Origin: Bemisia tabaci
Lineage: Eukaryota; Arthropoda; Insecta; Hemiptera; Aleyrodidae
NCBI RefSeq assembly: GCF_918797505.1
Contig: NC_092794.1
Coordinates: forward strand, 30,618,122 to 30,682,121
Direction of reading: 5' to 3'
Length of the DNA stretch: 64,000 bases
Shown here piece after piece: positions 12,421 to 23,077 of this stretch. The stretch's first letter is position 1, and each line of letters begins with the position of its first letter. Under the pieces are notes generated by a model that was not told the origin of the DNA, did no database searches, and worked only from the letters and a program-made list of their open reading frames with translations. Both the position numbers and the translations under genes were made by a program.

Positions 12421-13033
12421 CTGTAATCAAAGAAAATACCTTTCATAGATAAGGGGAGGTCAGGTAACTGGGCCATTAGGGTGGCCCAATTATACACGGT
12501 AAAATTTATTTTGCCAATTTTTTTTGTCTTACTCCCTAGAACTGAACCATTTGATCAAAAAACTCTCTCTGCCAAGTATCAGCCAAATAGGATAATATTA
12601 ACCCGTGCCGACAGAGCCATCTTTTATACATGGGATTTTACATGGAAAAACACTTCTTTTAGAAAAGTCTATTTTCCGGAAAATGCGCCGTAATTTCTAG
12701 TAAAAATCTGCGGTCATATTCGGCTTTATAGGAAAAATTGAGAGGAAAAAGTTTTATTGGACACCTTAATAAAGTTTTTCTGCCCTTCATTGTTATATCG
12801 GTGAAACAACTGAAAAATCTAGAAAACGCTAAAAAAGGGTAACATGGCGACGATAAATCTAATAAAGAAAATTTTACGCGGTTTGCCGTGACCTTGAACT
12901 TCTCGGCCCCGTCCCGCGGCCCCCCTGTGTCCCACGCCCTTGAGAATCGATCGGCGGGACCCCTGCGGCCGGGTCTCCGGTCCCCCCGCCGGGTTTTCCG
13001 GTCCGACTCTCCGGGGGGTTGCTGCAGCCCCTA

Positions 13034-14822
13034 CACTGAAAAAAAAGTGGAAGTAGGATTGACCATAATGTTATAGTAAAAAAAAAATATAATGATGAAA
13101 AGCCAAATAATGGTCGATTTAAGCATCTAGATGAAAGTGAGAGTCATACACGATATAAAAATTATCATACCCGGATTGTAAATATCAGTTAGGTGTGTCT
13201 GTACATCGTTTAGGTATTTCCATAGAGTACATAGAGTCGTAATGTAAATGAAAGAGCTGGCGCCATGTTCTGCTCGACGAATTCCGAGCCCGGTGTGCGC
13301 AGAGTTCGGGTCGCTTTTTCGATACATTTTCGATCCAAAATGGCGGTGTGGAATACGTGGTAATTCCTATCTCCTTTGCTGTTGTTGTTAGTGTTGTTGT
13401 TGTCATCGGATGGCCGGGTACCCGTGTATCGCAAACTATCGATTATGTATCGAAAAAGTGACCCGGCGTCACACAGGAGTCTCGGAATTCGGGACATGGA
13501 AAATGCTTAAAAGTGGCGCCAGCTCCCCCAATTACATTACGACTCTATGTACTCTATGGGTATTTCTCACCATTAGCTGGGTATTTTTTACCATACGATG
13601 AGTTAAAAGTATGAGATAACATGGTGACACTTGCGTTTGATATCTGTATAGGCATCTGTATGCGACTTGTAATGTTGTTGGTAGATTGAATTTACCATAC
13701 TGGTATAGTCAGCGTGGTGAGAGCTCCCGCTTGACTGCGCTGCGGTCTGCGGTCCGCCATTTTTCGTTTGTCTGTTTGTCAGTTATAAGTACATCACGTT
13801 GAGGGCCGGAGTCCGTGGCTGCGTGTTATTGATTCATATTAATCCATATGAATTCACGAGTAATTTGCCCAAATTTGTGTTCGAATTGTCTTTAAAGCTA
13901 CCGTCTTCTCTTCGAATCTATCTATATTGACCTCCCACATACATTTTCTGAGATTTCTTCGTTATTCGTATCGACCAATTTCTGGAGGTTAGGAGTTGCT
14001 GCAATGAATCTGGTTTGCAAAATGAAGGAATCCTGAAAACGTGAAAACCTTCGCAAAGTTGTTCTGCTATCCAATGAATATCGGTTCTGTGTAAAGTCAT
14101 TTCGAAAACATAAAGGTGCGGAAGGAATTTGAAAATAATTGACTAGAAGTGATTTTTGAGTACTTCGTTCGTAGGTATATCTATTCCTGTTAAAATTTTC
14201 GAAGCTCAACATACTCAGATGAAGAGTCAAATGTGCGTGGGATTGATGTTTAACTGTAACTTTAGTTAAAATTTGGCAGTTTCTGCCCCACCGTGAACTG
14301 TGCGATTGGATTTTCATGTACTGTCTTTTTGTGGGTATATTTTGACTATCTAATTATTATATGCAATTAAATTTTCTGTGGATCTGATTTAGTCTGTAAC
14401 TGATACCTTAACGGGAACAACAAGTATGGTTTTGGTATCATTTACTTGAAATCAATAAAGCAATTATCTGCTATTTCTCGTTGAAACTGTCTTTAACTGC
14501 CATTGATTGTGTATGTAACGGAATTTCTTCGTAAAATGTAAGTAAAATATCCACGACTTTCATCAAAAGCATTTAATAATATATGATGAGTGGATGTTAG
14601 AATCTATGGTTTGTCGCAGCATCTGGATGCGTGAAATTACCATACTAGTCAGTCGGGAACACCACACTAGCACTGTGTCGCACAGTGTCAGCCGTATCGT
14701 ATTATTTACAATACCGGTATATTGGTAACTACGGTGCAGCTTCACTGTGTAAAAAATCAAGTAGACAGTATGGTAAATTACACTCTAACTCTGGTAAATC
14801 CCGCCGAATATTTATTTCAGTG
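13034..14822. mobile_element. 1.79-kb element with CACTGAAA ends and TA duplication
   Basis: Starts CACTGAAAAAAAA and ends with the inverse of CACTGAAATAAA, flanked on both sides by TA (13032-13033 and 14823-14824). Comparison with the uninterrupted junction at 15280-15290 shows that the GC-rich repeat resumes exactly. TA duplication fits the Tc1/mariner superfamily. It contains a foldback with arms 13212-13330 and 13455-13565 around CATAGAGTACATAGAGTCGT. No transposase is visible. Confidence 0.82.
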
Positions 14823-15937
14823 TAAGAGTTTTTTCGGGAAAACCACCACCGCTCGCGCCACGTTCGTCTCTCCGGCTCGGGATTCGGCACGCGGGATGCA
14901 CTCGGGTGGCCGGAGCTTAAGTCCAAAGAATCTCTGACTCCGGCCTCCCCGGAGGGACGCTGCGCCCCGAGAGGCCATTTTCTCACCCCCCGCGTGAAGT
15001 GCCCCACTTCGTACTTTCCCGTTCGTCCTCCGGGCTCCCGGTTCCGTCTGCGGGTCGGCTCCGTTCGATACGGTCGGATTTCGCGATCCCTCCATCTGGG
15101 GGGCGCTGGTGCCCTAATACGTAAAACTGTAGACGGTCCGCCGTGACCTTGAGATTCTAGGCCCCGTTCCAAAGACCCCCGTGTCCCACGCCCCTGAGGA
15201 TCCACCGGCGGGACCCCTGCGGCCGGGTCTCCGGTCCCCCCCCCGGGTTTTCCGGTCCGACCCTCCGGGGGGTTGCTGCACCCCCTAAGGGTTTTTTCGG
15301 GAAAACCGCGGCCGTTCCCGCCCCGTTCGTCCTTTCAGCTCGAGATTCGGCACGCGGGTGCCCCCGGGCGGCCGGAGCTTAAGTTCCGAGAATTACCGAC
15401 TCCGACCGCTCCGGAGGGGCGCTGCGCCCCGATAGCCGTTTTTTTACGACCCCCGCACGGAGTGCCCCACTTTTTACCTTCCCGATCGTCCCCCGGGTTC
15501 CCGGTTCCGTCTGCGGGTCGGCTTCGGGTCGGCGACGTTCGGTCAGGTTGGATTAAGCGATCCCTCCACCCGGGGTGCGCTGGTGCCCTACGACGGTTTT
15601 CGGAAAAATCGGCCTGGCTCTCTTCCTGTCGGGCCGATCGGAGCCGCGTTTGGACCGGAGGTTCTGCCCTTCGTCCCGCGATGGGCAGTGCAAATGCCCC
15701 CCCGGAGGTCCGCAACGGGGGAGCCGCGGGAGCCCCCCGAGGGTACCAGTGCCAACCCAGTTTCTCAGTGGGTCACGCGGATTTTGGAGACGGAGGGCCG
15801 GATCGCTGTTGCCATGGTTATGCTACACTCATATGACTGCGCACGGCTCGAACGCGTGGTGTCGCAAGATCTCGCTCACCGGCGGGATTGTTTTGAGCTC
15901 AGTCCGTCGGGAAACCTGAATTAGGCAGCCGTGCATC

Positions 15938-15986
15938 GTTTAAAAATGAAAAGTAAAAAAAAATAATTTACTTTTCATTTTTAAAC
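15938..15986. repeat. Perfect 20-bp hairpin
   Basis: GTTTAAAAATGAAAAGTAAA (15938-15957) is followed after 9 bases by its exact reverse complement (15967-15986). It stands at the edge of the GC-rich repeat block. Confidence 0.95.
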
Positions 15987-15989
15987 TCT

Positions 15990-17105
15990 GGTGTGGGAAG
16001 CGTAGCGGCCGGGGACTTGAGGGTTACTGCGGCAGTTCAATAATTTCATTCATAAGAAGAGAAGAGGAGGAAGATTTGAATTGCTCAATCGCGGAACATG
16101 ACCAATATTCTTGAATTTTAATTTTTTTCATCGTTTGTATGTTCTAGCGTCGCATTGCCAAAACAAACAAACAAAAAAAAAAAAATTGAAATTAAATGCC
16201 GAGTCCTGCAACCTTAAGTTTCAGCAGTCGCTATTACACTGTACGCTTGCAATTACTCCCCAAAATAAATTAAAATGTTCCCAGCCACGTTCACTAAAAT
16301 TGACCGCGATTGCAATAAAATTCACCAAAAGTATCCTCCGACGGCCGATCGGAGCCGCGTTTGGAGCGGAGGTTCTGCCCTCCATCCCGCGTCGGGCGGT
16401 GCAAAGAAACCTTAATAGGCATGCAATACTAAATTCCCCGTGGGATTTTGGCTGCTGAATCCGAACACGGATTTAGCTTTTTTCCATCATGCACAGATTT
16501 TCCGGAACACTCATAGGTACTCTTCTGGAAAAGATATCCTACATTTAGGCAAAGTGTTATACGTACTAAAAAAAAAAAATAAAAAAGTAGCCTCTCCTAT
16601 CAATACAATACCACAAAAAACCCCTAAAAAGGGTAATAATTCCGCCAAGCCTATATAATCGGTCACAAAATTAGTAGGTTTGTATAAAAAAAAAAATTAA
16701 AAACAGGAGAGAAGGGGGGGAGTACGTAACCTCTTAACAACAACAATAGGAGAAAAGGTTATTGTTTACTTTAGGGGGCCACGCTCTTTCACGATATTTC
16801 CTTCAGAAACTTGTACCTAGTGTGCATCCTAGAGAACACAAAAAGTGCAAAATCACCGAGCGCAATCAATTTTAAACTATAATTTGAGAAGCGATAACAG
16901 TTACATGAATTCCCTATATCATAACGTATTTCGTCCGCGTCCGCCATTATTGTTGACGGAGCCACGCAGTATGACCAACCCTGCTATTTTTTCCCGAAAC
17001 AAGAGACGCGTTCCCTTGTCACTGGAAACGGAGACGGAATCGGAAGTTGTTCAAAGGACTAGGATTTACACTTATTATCCTTTTGTATTTACGGTCAGCA
17101 CTATC
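15990..17105. other. Nothing recognised upstream of the Merlin relic
   Basis: An open frame continues upstream of the Merlin start to 16845 but has no Merlin-like content there. Several A-rich runs. No terminal repeat of a Merlin element could be paired. Confidence 0.4.
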
Positions 17106-18072
17106 ATGGATGGTGATGAGTTTGGTACGTGCGAGAGTTTTTCGTTAACGACGGAAGAGTTTTATAGAACAGTTACGAATCGTAGTCGACTTATGAAATT
17201 TTTAGAGAGACACGGTGTCATTTCCCGCTATTCAAAGTGTGGTAGGTGTGAAAGCCTCTTAAGTGTGAATCGGCATGGGAAAAACTTGTATTCCGGTGCA
17301 AAAAGAAGATGACTGTTAAGAAGAAAAAAAAGTGTTGTAATTACAAAGCTAGTATATTTAAGAATACGTACTTTGAAAACAGTAATTAGACTATTAACCA
17401 AGTTTTAATTGCCGCCTGGCACTGGCTGACTCGCGATCCTCCGCGGCAAAATTTTATTCGCAAAGAAACAAAAGCTGGCAAAAGAACAGCTGTAGATTGG
17501 GCCAGTTTCAATAGAAAAGTTTCATTAGATTGGTGTGAACGAAATAGTTCAAAAGATTTGATTGGAGGCCCCAGGGAAGACGTTGAGATCAATGAGGCCA
17601 AGTTTGGTAAGCGAAAGTACAACCGCGGGAGGAGAGTGAAGGGACAGTGGGTTTTTGGTGGTACTTTACGGAGCGATCCAAAAGTAATTTTCCTCGAGCC
17701 AGTAGAGCGTCGAGTTAAAGAGACTCTCTTCTCTTAGAAATTATTCAAAGAAGAATCAAGCCCGGTACCTGTATTTTATCCGATTGTTAGAAATCATACG
17801 AATGTATGGGACGCGAAAGATACACCCATTTCACTGTTAACCACACCTACAGCTTCGTAGACCCCGAAACCGGCGCTCACACGCAACACATCGAACGCGC
17901 CCGGCGTGAGGTCCGTGCTCGTATTCCTAGGTACGGACGTAAAGATGCCCATTTCGTAGGGTATCTAGCAGAATTTATGTTTGAGAGAAGTTTCCCTGAT
18001 CACACTGTGCGTTTATATGAATTTTTGAAGGCAGCTGCAAACTTGTATCCTCCGATTAGACCGTCCACGTGA
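17106..18072 (+). pseudogene. Merlin-family (ISXO2/IS1595-like) DDE transposase, broken
   Basis: Three consecutive pieces in different frames match the Merlin plan. (1) 17106-17312: an N-terminal EEFYRTVTNRSRLMKFLERH segment and a CxxC zinc-ribbon remnant. (2) about 17400-17737: TAVDWASFNRKVSLDWC, GGPREDVEINEAKFGKRKYN and WVFGG, the first catalytic block. (3) 17806-18072: a TVNHTYSFVDPETGAHTQHI block and a C-terminal VGYLAEFMFER. Stops and frameshifts separate the pieces. In family members the first block reads E-I/V-D-E; here the catalytic Asp is Asn, and the usual Trp after IER is missing, so the protein would be inactive even if frames were intact. No terminal inverted repeats were identified. 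Confidence 0.87.
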
Positions 18073-18181
18073 AAGTGAGTCGTATTACTTCAAATTCAAT
18101 TTTTTTAATTTACGAAGTTTTTCCATTGTTACTATAAGACCTGACACATCCTGCCCCACAAGCTTGAGTGGCGTAACGTAA

Positions 18182-18444
18182 GGCATCCCTCGGGAGGTTA
18201 GGTTAGGTTAGGTAAGGTTAGGTTAGGTTAGGTTAGGTTAGGTTAGGTTAGGTTAGGTTAGGTTAGGTTAGGTTAGGTTAGGTTAGGATAGGTTAGGTTA
18301 GGTTAGGTCAGGTTAAATTAGGTTAGGTTAGGTTAGATTAGGTTAGGTCAATTATTTCTCTTCTTATTTATTTTTGAGGATTGTTTTTCAGTTTTTACGA
18401 TAACCTAACCTAATTTACCCTAACCTAACCTCCCGAGGGATGCC
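18182..18444. mobile_element. Foldback element whose core is a TTAGG array
   Basis: GGCATCCCTCGGGAGGTTAG at 18182 is mirrored by the inverse ending at 18444 (CCTCCCGAGGGATGCC). The inner parts of both arms are TTAGG repeats: about 31 units on the plus strand (18195-18350) and CCTAA-orientation repeats at 18402-18432. Outside, GGCGTAACG occurs on both sides (18169 and 18451). Confidence 0.8.
18195..18350 (+). repeat. Interstitial telomere-type (TTAGG)n array 1
   Basis: About 31 units of TTAGG with a handful of variants (TAAGG, TTAGA, GTCAGG). TTAGG is the ancestral insect telomere repeat. The array is internal and enclosed by inverted arms, not a chromosome end. Confidence 0.93.
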
Positions 18445-18458
18445 GTACGTGGCGTAAC

Positions 18459-19047
18459 CAAAGACATAAAGACGGAGTGTCGTATCGAAAAGCACGAGGG
18501 AAAAGTGAAGCTTGGTTTGGCGCTGGGTGTTTGTGTGAGTGTGTAAATGAGCGCGGGAATCCATGGCGGCAAACGGAAATTTGATTTGAACTTGTACTCT
18601 TGATTTTTCCACATTTCTTCTTCGAAACGTATTTTAAATGCCTAAAACGAATATATTAAGAAAGTTGGGACTGCGTCCTACTATAATACACCTACTTTTG
18701 CTCGGTAACAGGCAGTAATCTCAGATAAAGTTAGTTTTTCTTCTGCTCATGGTGGTTCTGCCGGTTCAAACAGGCCATTACATTCGTAGATGACCGTTAC
18801 TCCAAAATGAAATTAATCGCTCGACGACGGACCAAAACTAACCTAAAGTTATAAAAGTATGAGTGTGTAAGTGAATTTCGGCAAAAATCAACCTAAAATA
18901 CTTTGTTTCCGCAATTTTATTTAGTTCCCGCCCCACATTTGAATTTCAAACTTGTCCCGATTTCCCCGCCAATCTTCTAGCCAATAGTAGAGGTGATTGA
19001 AAAGAGGCTTCATTTTTTGCTTTTAGCGCTCCGTCTTTATGTCTTTG
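18459..19047. mobile_element. 589-bp hAT-like MITE with perfect 8-bp duplication
   Basis: Termini CAAAGACATAAAGACGGAG and inverse, flanked by GGCGTAAC at 18451-18458 and 19048-19055. The 8-bp duplication supports hAT. It ends 159 bp from the donor of the PH exon at 19206, so the host intron tolerates it close to a splice site. Confidence 0.9.
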
Positions 19048-19205
19048 GGCGTAACGCAACCTAACGTAACTTTACCTAGCGTAACAGGCTATTTCGCAAC
19101 CTCACCGTATTTTTAACTCCAACCTGGCACCCACCAGTGAGTTCTTACCCAACATGCAGCACGCTCCCTTGTCTTAACACGTGAACTTGTTTATGGGGAG
19201 CTTAC

Positions 19206-19416
19206 CTTTTTTCCTGATGTTGAACAGGGCTTGTTTAACAGTTTTTAGTTGCAAAGGCTCCTCGGTAATGAACAGAACTCTATCACGGCTTACTTTCGCG
19301 AAGACTAACAAATCGGAGAACAGAATGGCCCAAGAAGTTCGGACCGTCTTTCCTTCGACCCTGCTTAAATCCCCTCCAAAGATCCATTCTCGTCCAGGTG
19401 TACTAACTACAAATGG
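19206..19416 (-). CDS. RhoGEF gene, exon encoding first half of the PH domain
   Basis: A 211-bp exon that starts in phase 0 and ends one base into a codon. The acceptor is CTGTTACAG and the donor is G|GTAAGC. The peptide shows a PH core: GREWIFGGDLSRVEGKTVR, then WAILFSDLLVFAKVSRDRV (the typical strand with the LFSDLL motif), then FITEEPLQLKTVKQALFNI. In Dbl proteins the PH domain follows DH directly and helps membrane binding and GTPase docking. The final G joins CG of the next exon to make an Ala codon. The preceding intron (19417-37563) holds a dead mariner, satellites and nested MITEs. The following intron holds a Merlin remnant, a TTAGG foldback and GC-rich repeats. Confidence 0.9.
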
Positions 19417-19834
19417 CTGTAACAGATTTGAGATTTCATTTCATTTAATTTTGTAAGGGTTCATTAAATGTATTCAGTTATGCAGACAGAGGCATTCTGC
19501 AAGCAGCTGTTCAATTTTGCAACTTGGACGCTTCTGGTTATAGTTTAAAACCCGGCTGCACTTTTGGCACCACTACTCTGGCACGCTTGAAACTTTGCAA
19601 AAATAAAGTTCTGAACTCCCTAGTAACGAACTGGGTAAAATCAGACCTCAAAAGTGGTAGGTAAGTACCTCTGGCCGCTGCGTCCTGCGAAAAAACGGAA
19701 AAAAGCGTTTCTGAAATCGCACGGGGAACAACTTTACGATCGCCCCAAAGTGTCTTAACACTTGCTTGGCGAAATTTTCCTGCAAAGCCTATTAGTTTTG
19801 ACATACGTTATGGATGTTACCTATTTAAGCCCAG

Positions 19835-20133
19835 ACAGATAGATCCAAGTTGAAGCGGCTGATCAGCAGATCTCGAAAGTGGCTCTTGAAGTGAAATGAG
19901 CAATGCATGCGCACGGAAGAGCCACTTTCGAGATCTGCTGATCAGCCACATGAGCTTGAATTCGTTTGCCGGAGTGCCGGGCTGGCACTACTTTTAAATG
20001 AATCCGTATGATACCATTGTGCAATATGGAGGTTGGGAATTTTAAAATCACATTTCAAGAGCCCCTTTGAGGCTTTTTTTGACTAGCCACTTTCGAGGTC
20101 TGCCGATCAGCCGCTTAGACTTGGATCTGTCTA
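19835..20133. mobile_element. Short foldback MITE with internal perfect hairpin
   Basis: The outer arms pair around AGATCCAAGTTGAAGCGGCT (19839) and its diverged inverse near 20130. Inside, GGCTGATCAGCAGATCTCGA (19857) is repeated inverted at 19917-19948 with no mismatch over about 31 bases, and a third diverged copy lies at 20083-20110. Confidence 0.75.
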
Positions 20134-20189
20134 CGAGGTTTGCCCAGAGAGTACCAAGCTTTTTTATTAAAGAAGGAAACTAGCTGACA

Positions 20190-21262
20190 TGGGGTTTTGA
20201 AACTTTAATCTCCCTTTAAGTACTCTCCACCAGACACGATGCACTTGCTTTAGTGGTACTTAAACCTCTGGAAGCACTACCCTACAAGTCCCTCTGCGGG
20301 ATGGCCATCAGTTGTAGCGTCGTGTTTGCTTTGATATCTTCGACCGACTGAAATCGAGTTCCTTTCAACGCGCTTTTGAGTTTGGAGAACAGTCAGAAGT
20401 CACAGGGTGCCAGGTCTGGACTGTAGGAAGGGTGCGACACCTGTGCGATCCCGTTGTTTCTTCAAAAATTGTTGGACCAGGCACGAGGAATGGGCAGGAG
20501 CGTTGTTGTATTGGAGCTTCCAGGCGCCGCTTGCTTAGAGCTCAGGGCGCTTCCGCCTCACCGCATCCCTCAAAATGCGCAAAATGTCCCTATACCTTTC
20601 TTTGTTGATAGTCTATACCTAGGGAGTATAATCATGATGCACAACATCTTTGTGATAAAAAAAAAACTGTCAACATGACTTTGACTTGGCTTCGACTGCG
20701 CCGCGTTTTCTTTGGACGCTTTTCCCACTTTGTGATCCAGGCTGACGACTGAACTTTGGTTTCAGGGTCGTACTTGTAGACCCACGACTCGTCTCCTGTA
20801 ATGATCCTCCCCAAAAAGTTAGGATCATTCGCGGCTTCTTGCTGGAACTCATGGGAACTTTGAAGTCTCTTCTCGACTATTGCTCCAAAGTTAGAGTTCG
20901 CGGGACGAATTTCGCGGCCACCCTTCGCAGTCCAAGTTTTTGGTCAGAATTTCGGCATCAACGGTTTTTGGTACGTTCAAGTCCTCATTTAAATCCCCAA
21001 CTGTTAACCTATTAGGTATCCTCTGCGATCGCTACGCGCACACGCTCGATGTTTTCGAGAGAAGTTGTCGAAGCAGGCCGGACTGACCGCGGATCACTCG
21101 CGCGACCGTTTCTCGACCTGATTTAATTGATGCATTGATGTTGCTTGCACTCATTGCCTCATCACAAGAAGCTTGCAGCATCATTCGCGCAGTTTCAGCC
21201 GAAGTTTTGCCGAGATTGAAACAAAACTTGATGTAAATTCGCTGATCTTCGAGGTCAGACAT
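20190..21262 (-). pseudogene. mariner-family transposase, broken
   Basis: The minus strand starts with MSDLEDQRIYIKFCFNLGKT at 21262, the usual helix-turn-helix N-terminus of mariner transposases. The catalytic block ITGDESWVYKYDPETK is at about 20806-20760, then RSQVKVMLTVFF, then SPDLAPCDF with the third catalytic Asp at about 20430, then LFSKLKSALKGTRFQSVEDI near the C-terminus. The spacing is compatible with the D34D mariner type. Several stops and frameshifts lie between the blocks and the second-Asp surroundings are eroded. The element is within the large RhoGEF intron, on the same strand as the host gene. Terminal repeats could not be placed with confidence. Confidence 0.9.
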
Positions 21263-21498
21263 TATCGCGGGAAACAAAATGCGACGCACACACTTGGATA
21301 GCATTTTGCAATTCGGAACTATAGGCAGAACGGTAGGTTTTCAGGAGAGCAACTTTTGCAAAAACCATTGGCGTTTTTCATCAAAACGATCAATGTTGCG
21401 GTTTGATGGTTCATTTTATAGCTATGGAGTTCCTTTAACACCCTGTGTTGACAGATTCGTCAAAAACATCACACTGTTGCCAATAATTACAAAAAAAG

Positions 21499-21562
21499 GC
21501 TATAGTTCCTTATTGCAAAATGAAGAATCCGGGGAAGCTCATTTTGCAATTAGGAACTATAG
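21499..21562. repeat. Hairpin of the TATAGTTCC-TTGCAAAATG family
   Basis: CTATAGTTCCTTATTGCAAA is mirrored by TTTGCAATTAGGAACTATAG. Related copies lie at 21300-21325, 25911-26000 and 26142-26160, so these mark the ends of one or more MITEs around the 22-26 kb satellite block. Confidence 0.75.
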
Positions 21563-21799
21563 ATTGTTTTAGCACTGACTGCATAGGGGAGACGACCCTG
21601 GTGTCACTATTACAAACTGGAGGGTTAACCCCAACAGAGAAAACACCCCTTCCTTCCATCATACGAGGAAGGGGGGAGGTGCATTGTCCCTGCGGAAAGA
21701 TATTCTACAAAAAACAGGGTGTGCCAAAAATATGGATACCTACCGACTTGCTAATATTTCGAGAATGGTGGCAAATATTAACATGCAATTTGGACGGGA

Positions 21800-22112
21800 G
21801 GGTTTATAGATTTGATTGACATGAATCGATCAAAAAATGAAAGCATGAATCGATCAACACCGACTCGATCGACAAATTATTGAAAAACCGGTGTCATGAT
21901 TCCGACATGACCGACATGAATCGATCGAAAAGTTAGAACATGAACCGATTGACGTGATTTGATCGGCACTGATTCGATTGACGACCGTGAATCGATCAAA
22001 AACCAGCGAATCGATCCGCAAATCCGTGAATCGATTGACAACCCCGTGATTCGTTCGAAAAATCCGTGAATTGATCGATAAACCCTTGAACAGGTCAACA
22101 AACCTGTGAATC
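21800..22112 (+). repeat. Degenerate GAATCGATCGA tandem repeat
   Basis: TGAATCGATC(G/A)A(C/A)AA recurs about every 22-30 bases for 300 bp with drift. It runs directly into the 130-bp satellite. Confidence 0.75.
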
Positions 22113-22114
22113 GT

Positions 22115-22690
22115 GAAATTTTGAAAATTCGAAAATCCAAGATTAAGGATGTGGCCTATAATGCCATCTCGGCTCCTGTTCGATCGATCATGCTGATTTT
22201 CGGAGTTAGGGGGTATTTTTGGACGGGAAACTCGAATTTCTGGTCAAATTTTGAAAATTCAAAAATCAAAGATGGCGGATGTGGCCTAAAATGCTATCTC
22301 GGCTCCTGTTCGATGGATCTTGCTGATTTTTGGTAACCGGGGGTATTTTTCGACGGGAAACTTGAATTTCTGGTCAAATTTTGAAAATTCAAAAATCCAA
22401 GATGGCGGATATGGCCTAAAATGCTATCTGGGCTCTTGTTCGATCGATCCTGCTGATTTTCGGAGTTAGGGGGTATTTTTGGACGGGAAACTCGAATTTC
22501 TGGTCAAATTTTGAAAATTCAAAAATCCAAGATGGCGGATGTGGCCTAAAATGCTATCCCGGCTCGTGCTCCATCTATTGCGGTGAATCTTGGTACCAGG
22601 TGGTATTTTTGGATGGGAAACTCGAATTTCTGATCGAATTTTGAAAATTCGAAAATCCAAGATGGTGGATGTGGCCGAAAATGACCTTAC
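22115..22690 (+). repeat. 130-bp satellite array, plus orientation
   Basis: GATGGCGGATGTGGCC recurs at 22271, 22401, 22531 and 22661, an exact 130-bp spacing, with a diverged first copy at about 22141. Each unit contains GTATTTTTGGACGGGAAACT and TTTTGAAAATTC. Confidence 0.93.
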
Positions 22691-23077
22691 TTGAGTAAGT
22701 ATCCCCTGGGGGATCTTTCATTCCTCGGACACGCGTTTAAAGGGGAGCTCAGAAGACGCAACCTCAAACTTGTTTTTCGTGGATTGAAATGCGAAAAATA
22801 TCGGAGAAATTATTTGTGGCTTATGCGTAGTAAATACTTCAAAAAACGCAAAAATCAAAAATCACTGAACAAGCTCAATGTCAAAATTTGAAAAATTTCA
22901 ATTTTTCGAAACTCGGCTAGGAATTTGAGTTTCCCGGCCAAAAATATCCCCTATACAACCAAGATTCACCACGATAGGTCGAGCAGCCCGAGATAGCATT
23001 TTAGGCCACATCCGCCATCTCGGATTTTCAAATTTTCAAAATTTGACCAGAAATTCAAGTTTCCCGTCCAAAATCCC

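Larger units (their letters stand above)
12876..16405. repeat. GC-rich repeat family (unit about 460 bp), interrupted
   Basis: A strongly GC-rich block in an AT-rich setting. Tail of unit one: 12876-13033. Unit two: 14823-15286. Unit three: 15287 to about 15740. A 67-bp fragment with GGAGCCGCGTTTGG is at 16338-16405. Landmarks CGGCGGGACCCCTGCGGCCG, TTTTTTCGGGAAAACC and CTGCGGGTCGGC repeat at the same spacing. Unit one and unit two are split by the TA-flanked element 13034-14822. Long open frames here come from the low stop-codon density of GC-rich DNA; none resembles a known protein. Origin unknown. Confidence 0.85.

Noticed and set aside
14729..15924. Several overlapping frames of 90-187 codons in both strands
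   Set aside because: High GC lowers stop frequency; the frames overlap on opposite strands, have low-complexity Pro/Arg/Gly content and follow the repeat units, not a domain.
18195..18350. Chromosome end
   Set aside because: TTAGG array is short, has variants, is enclosed by inverted arms, and ordinary sequence continues on both sides.
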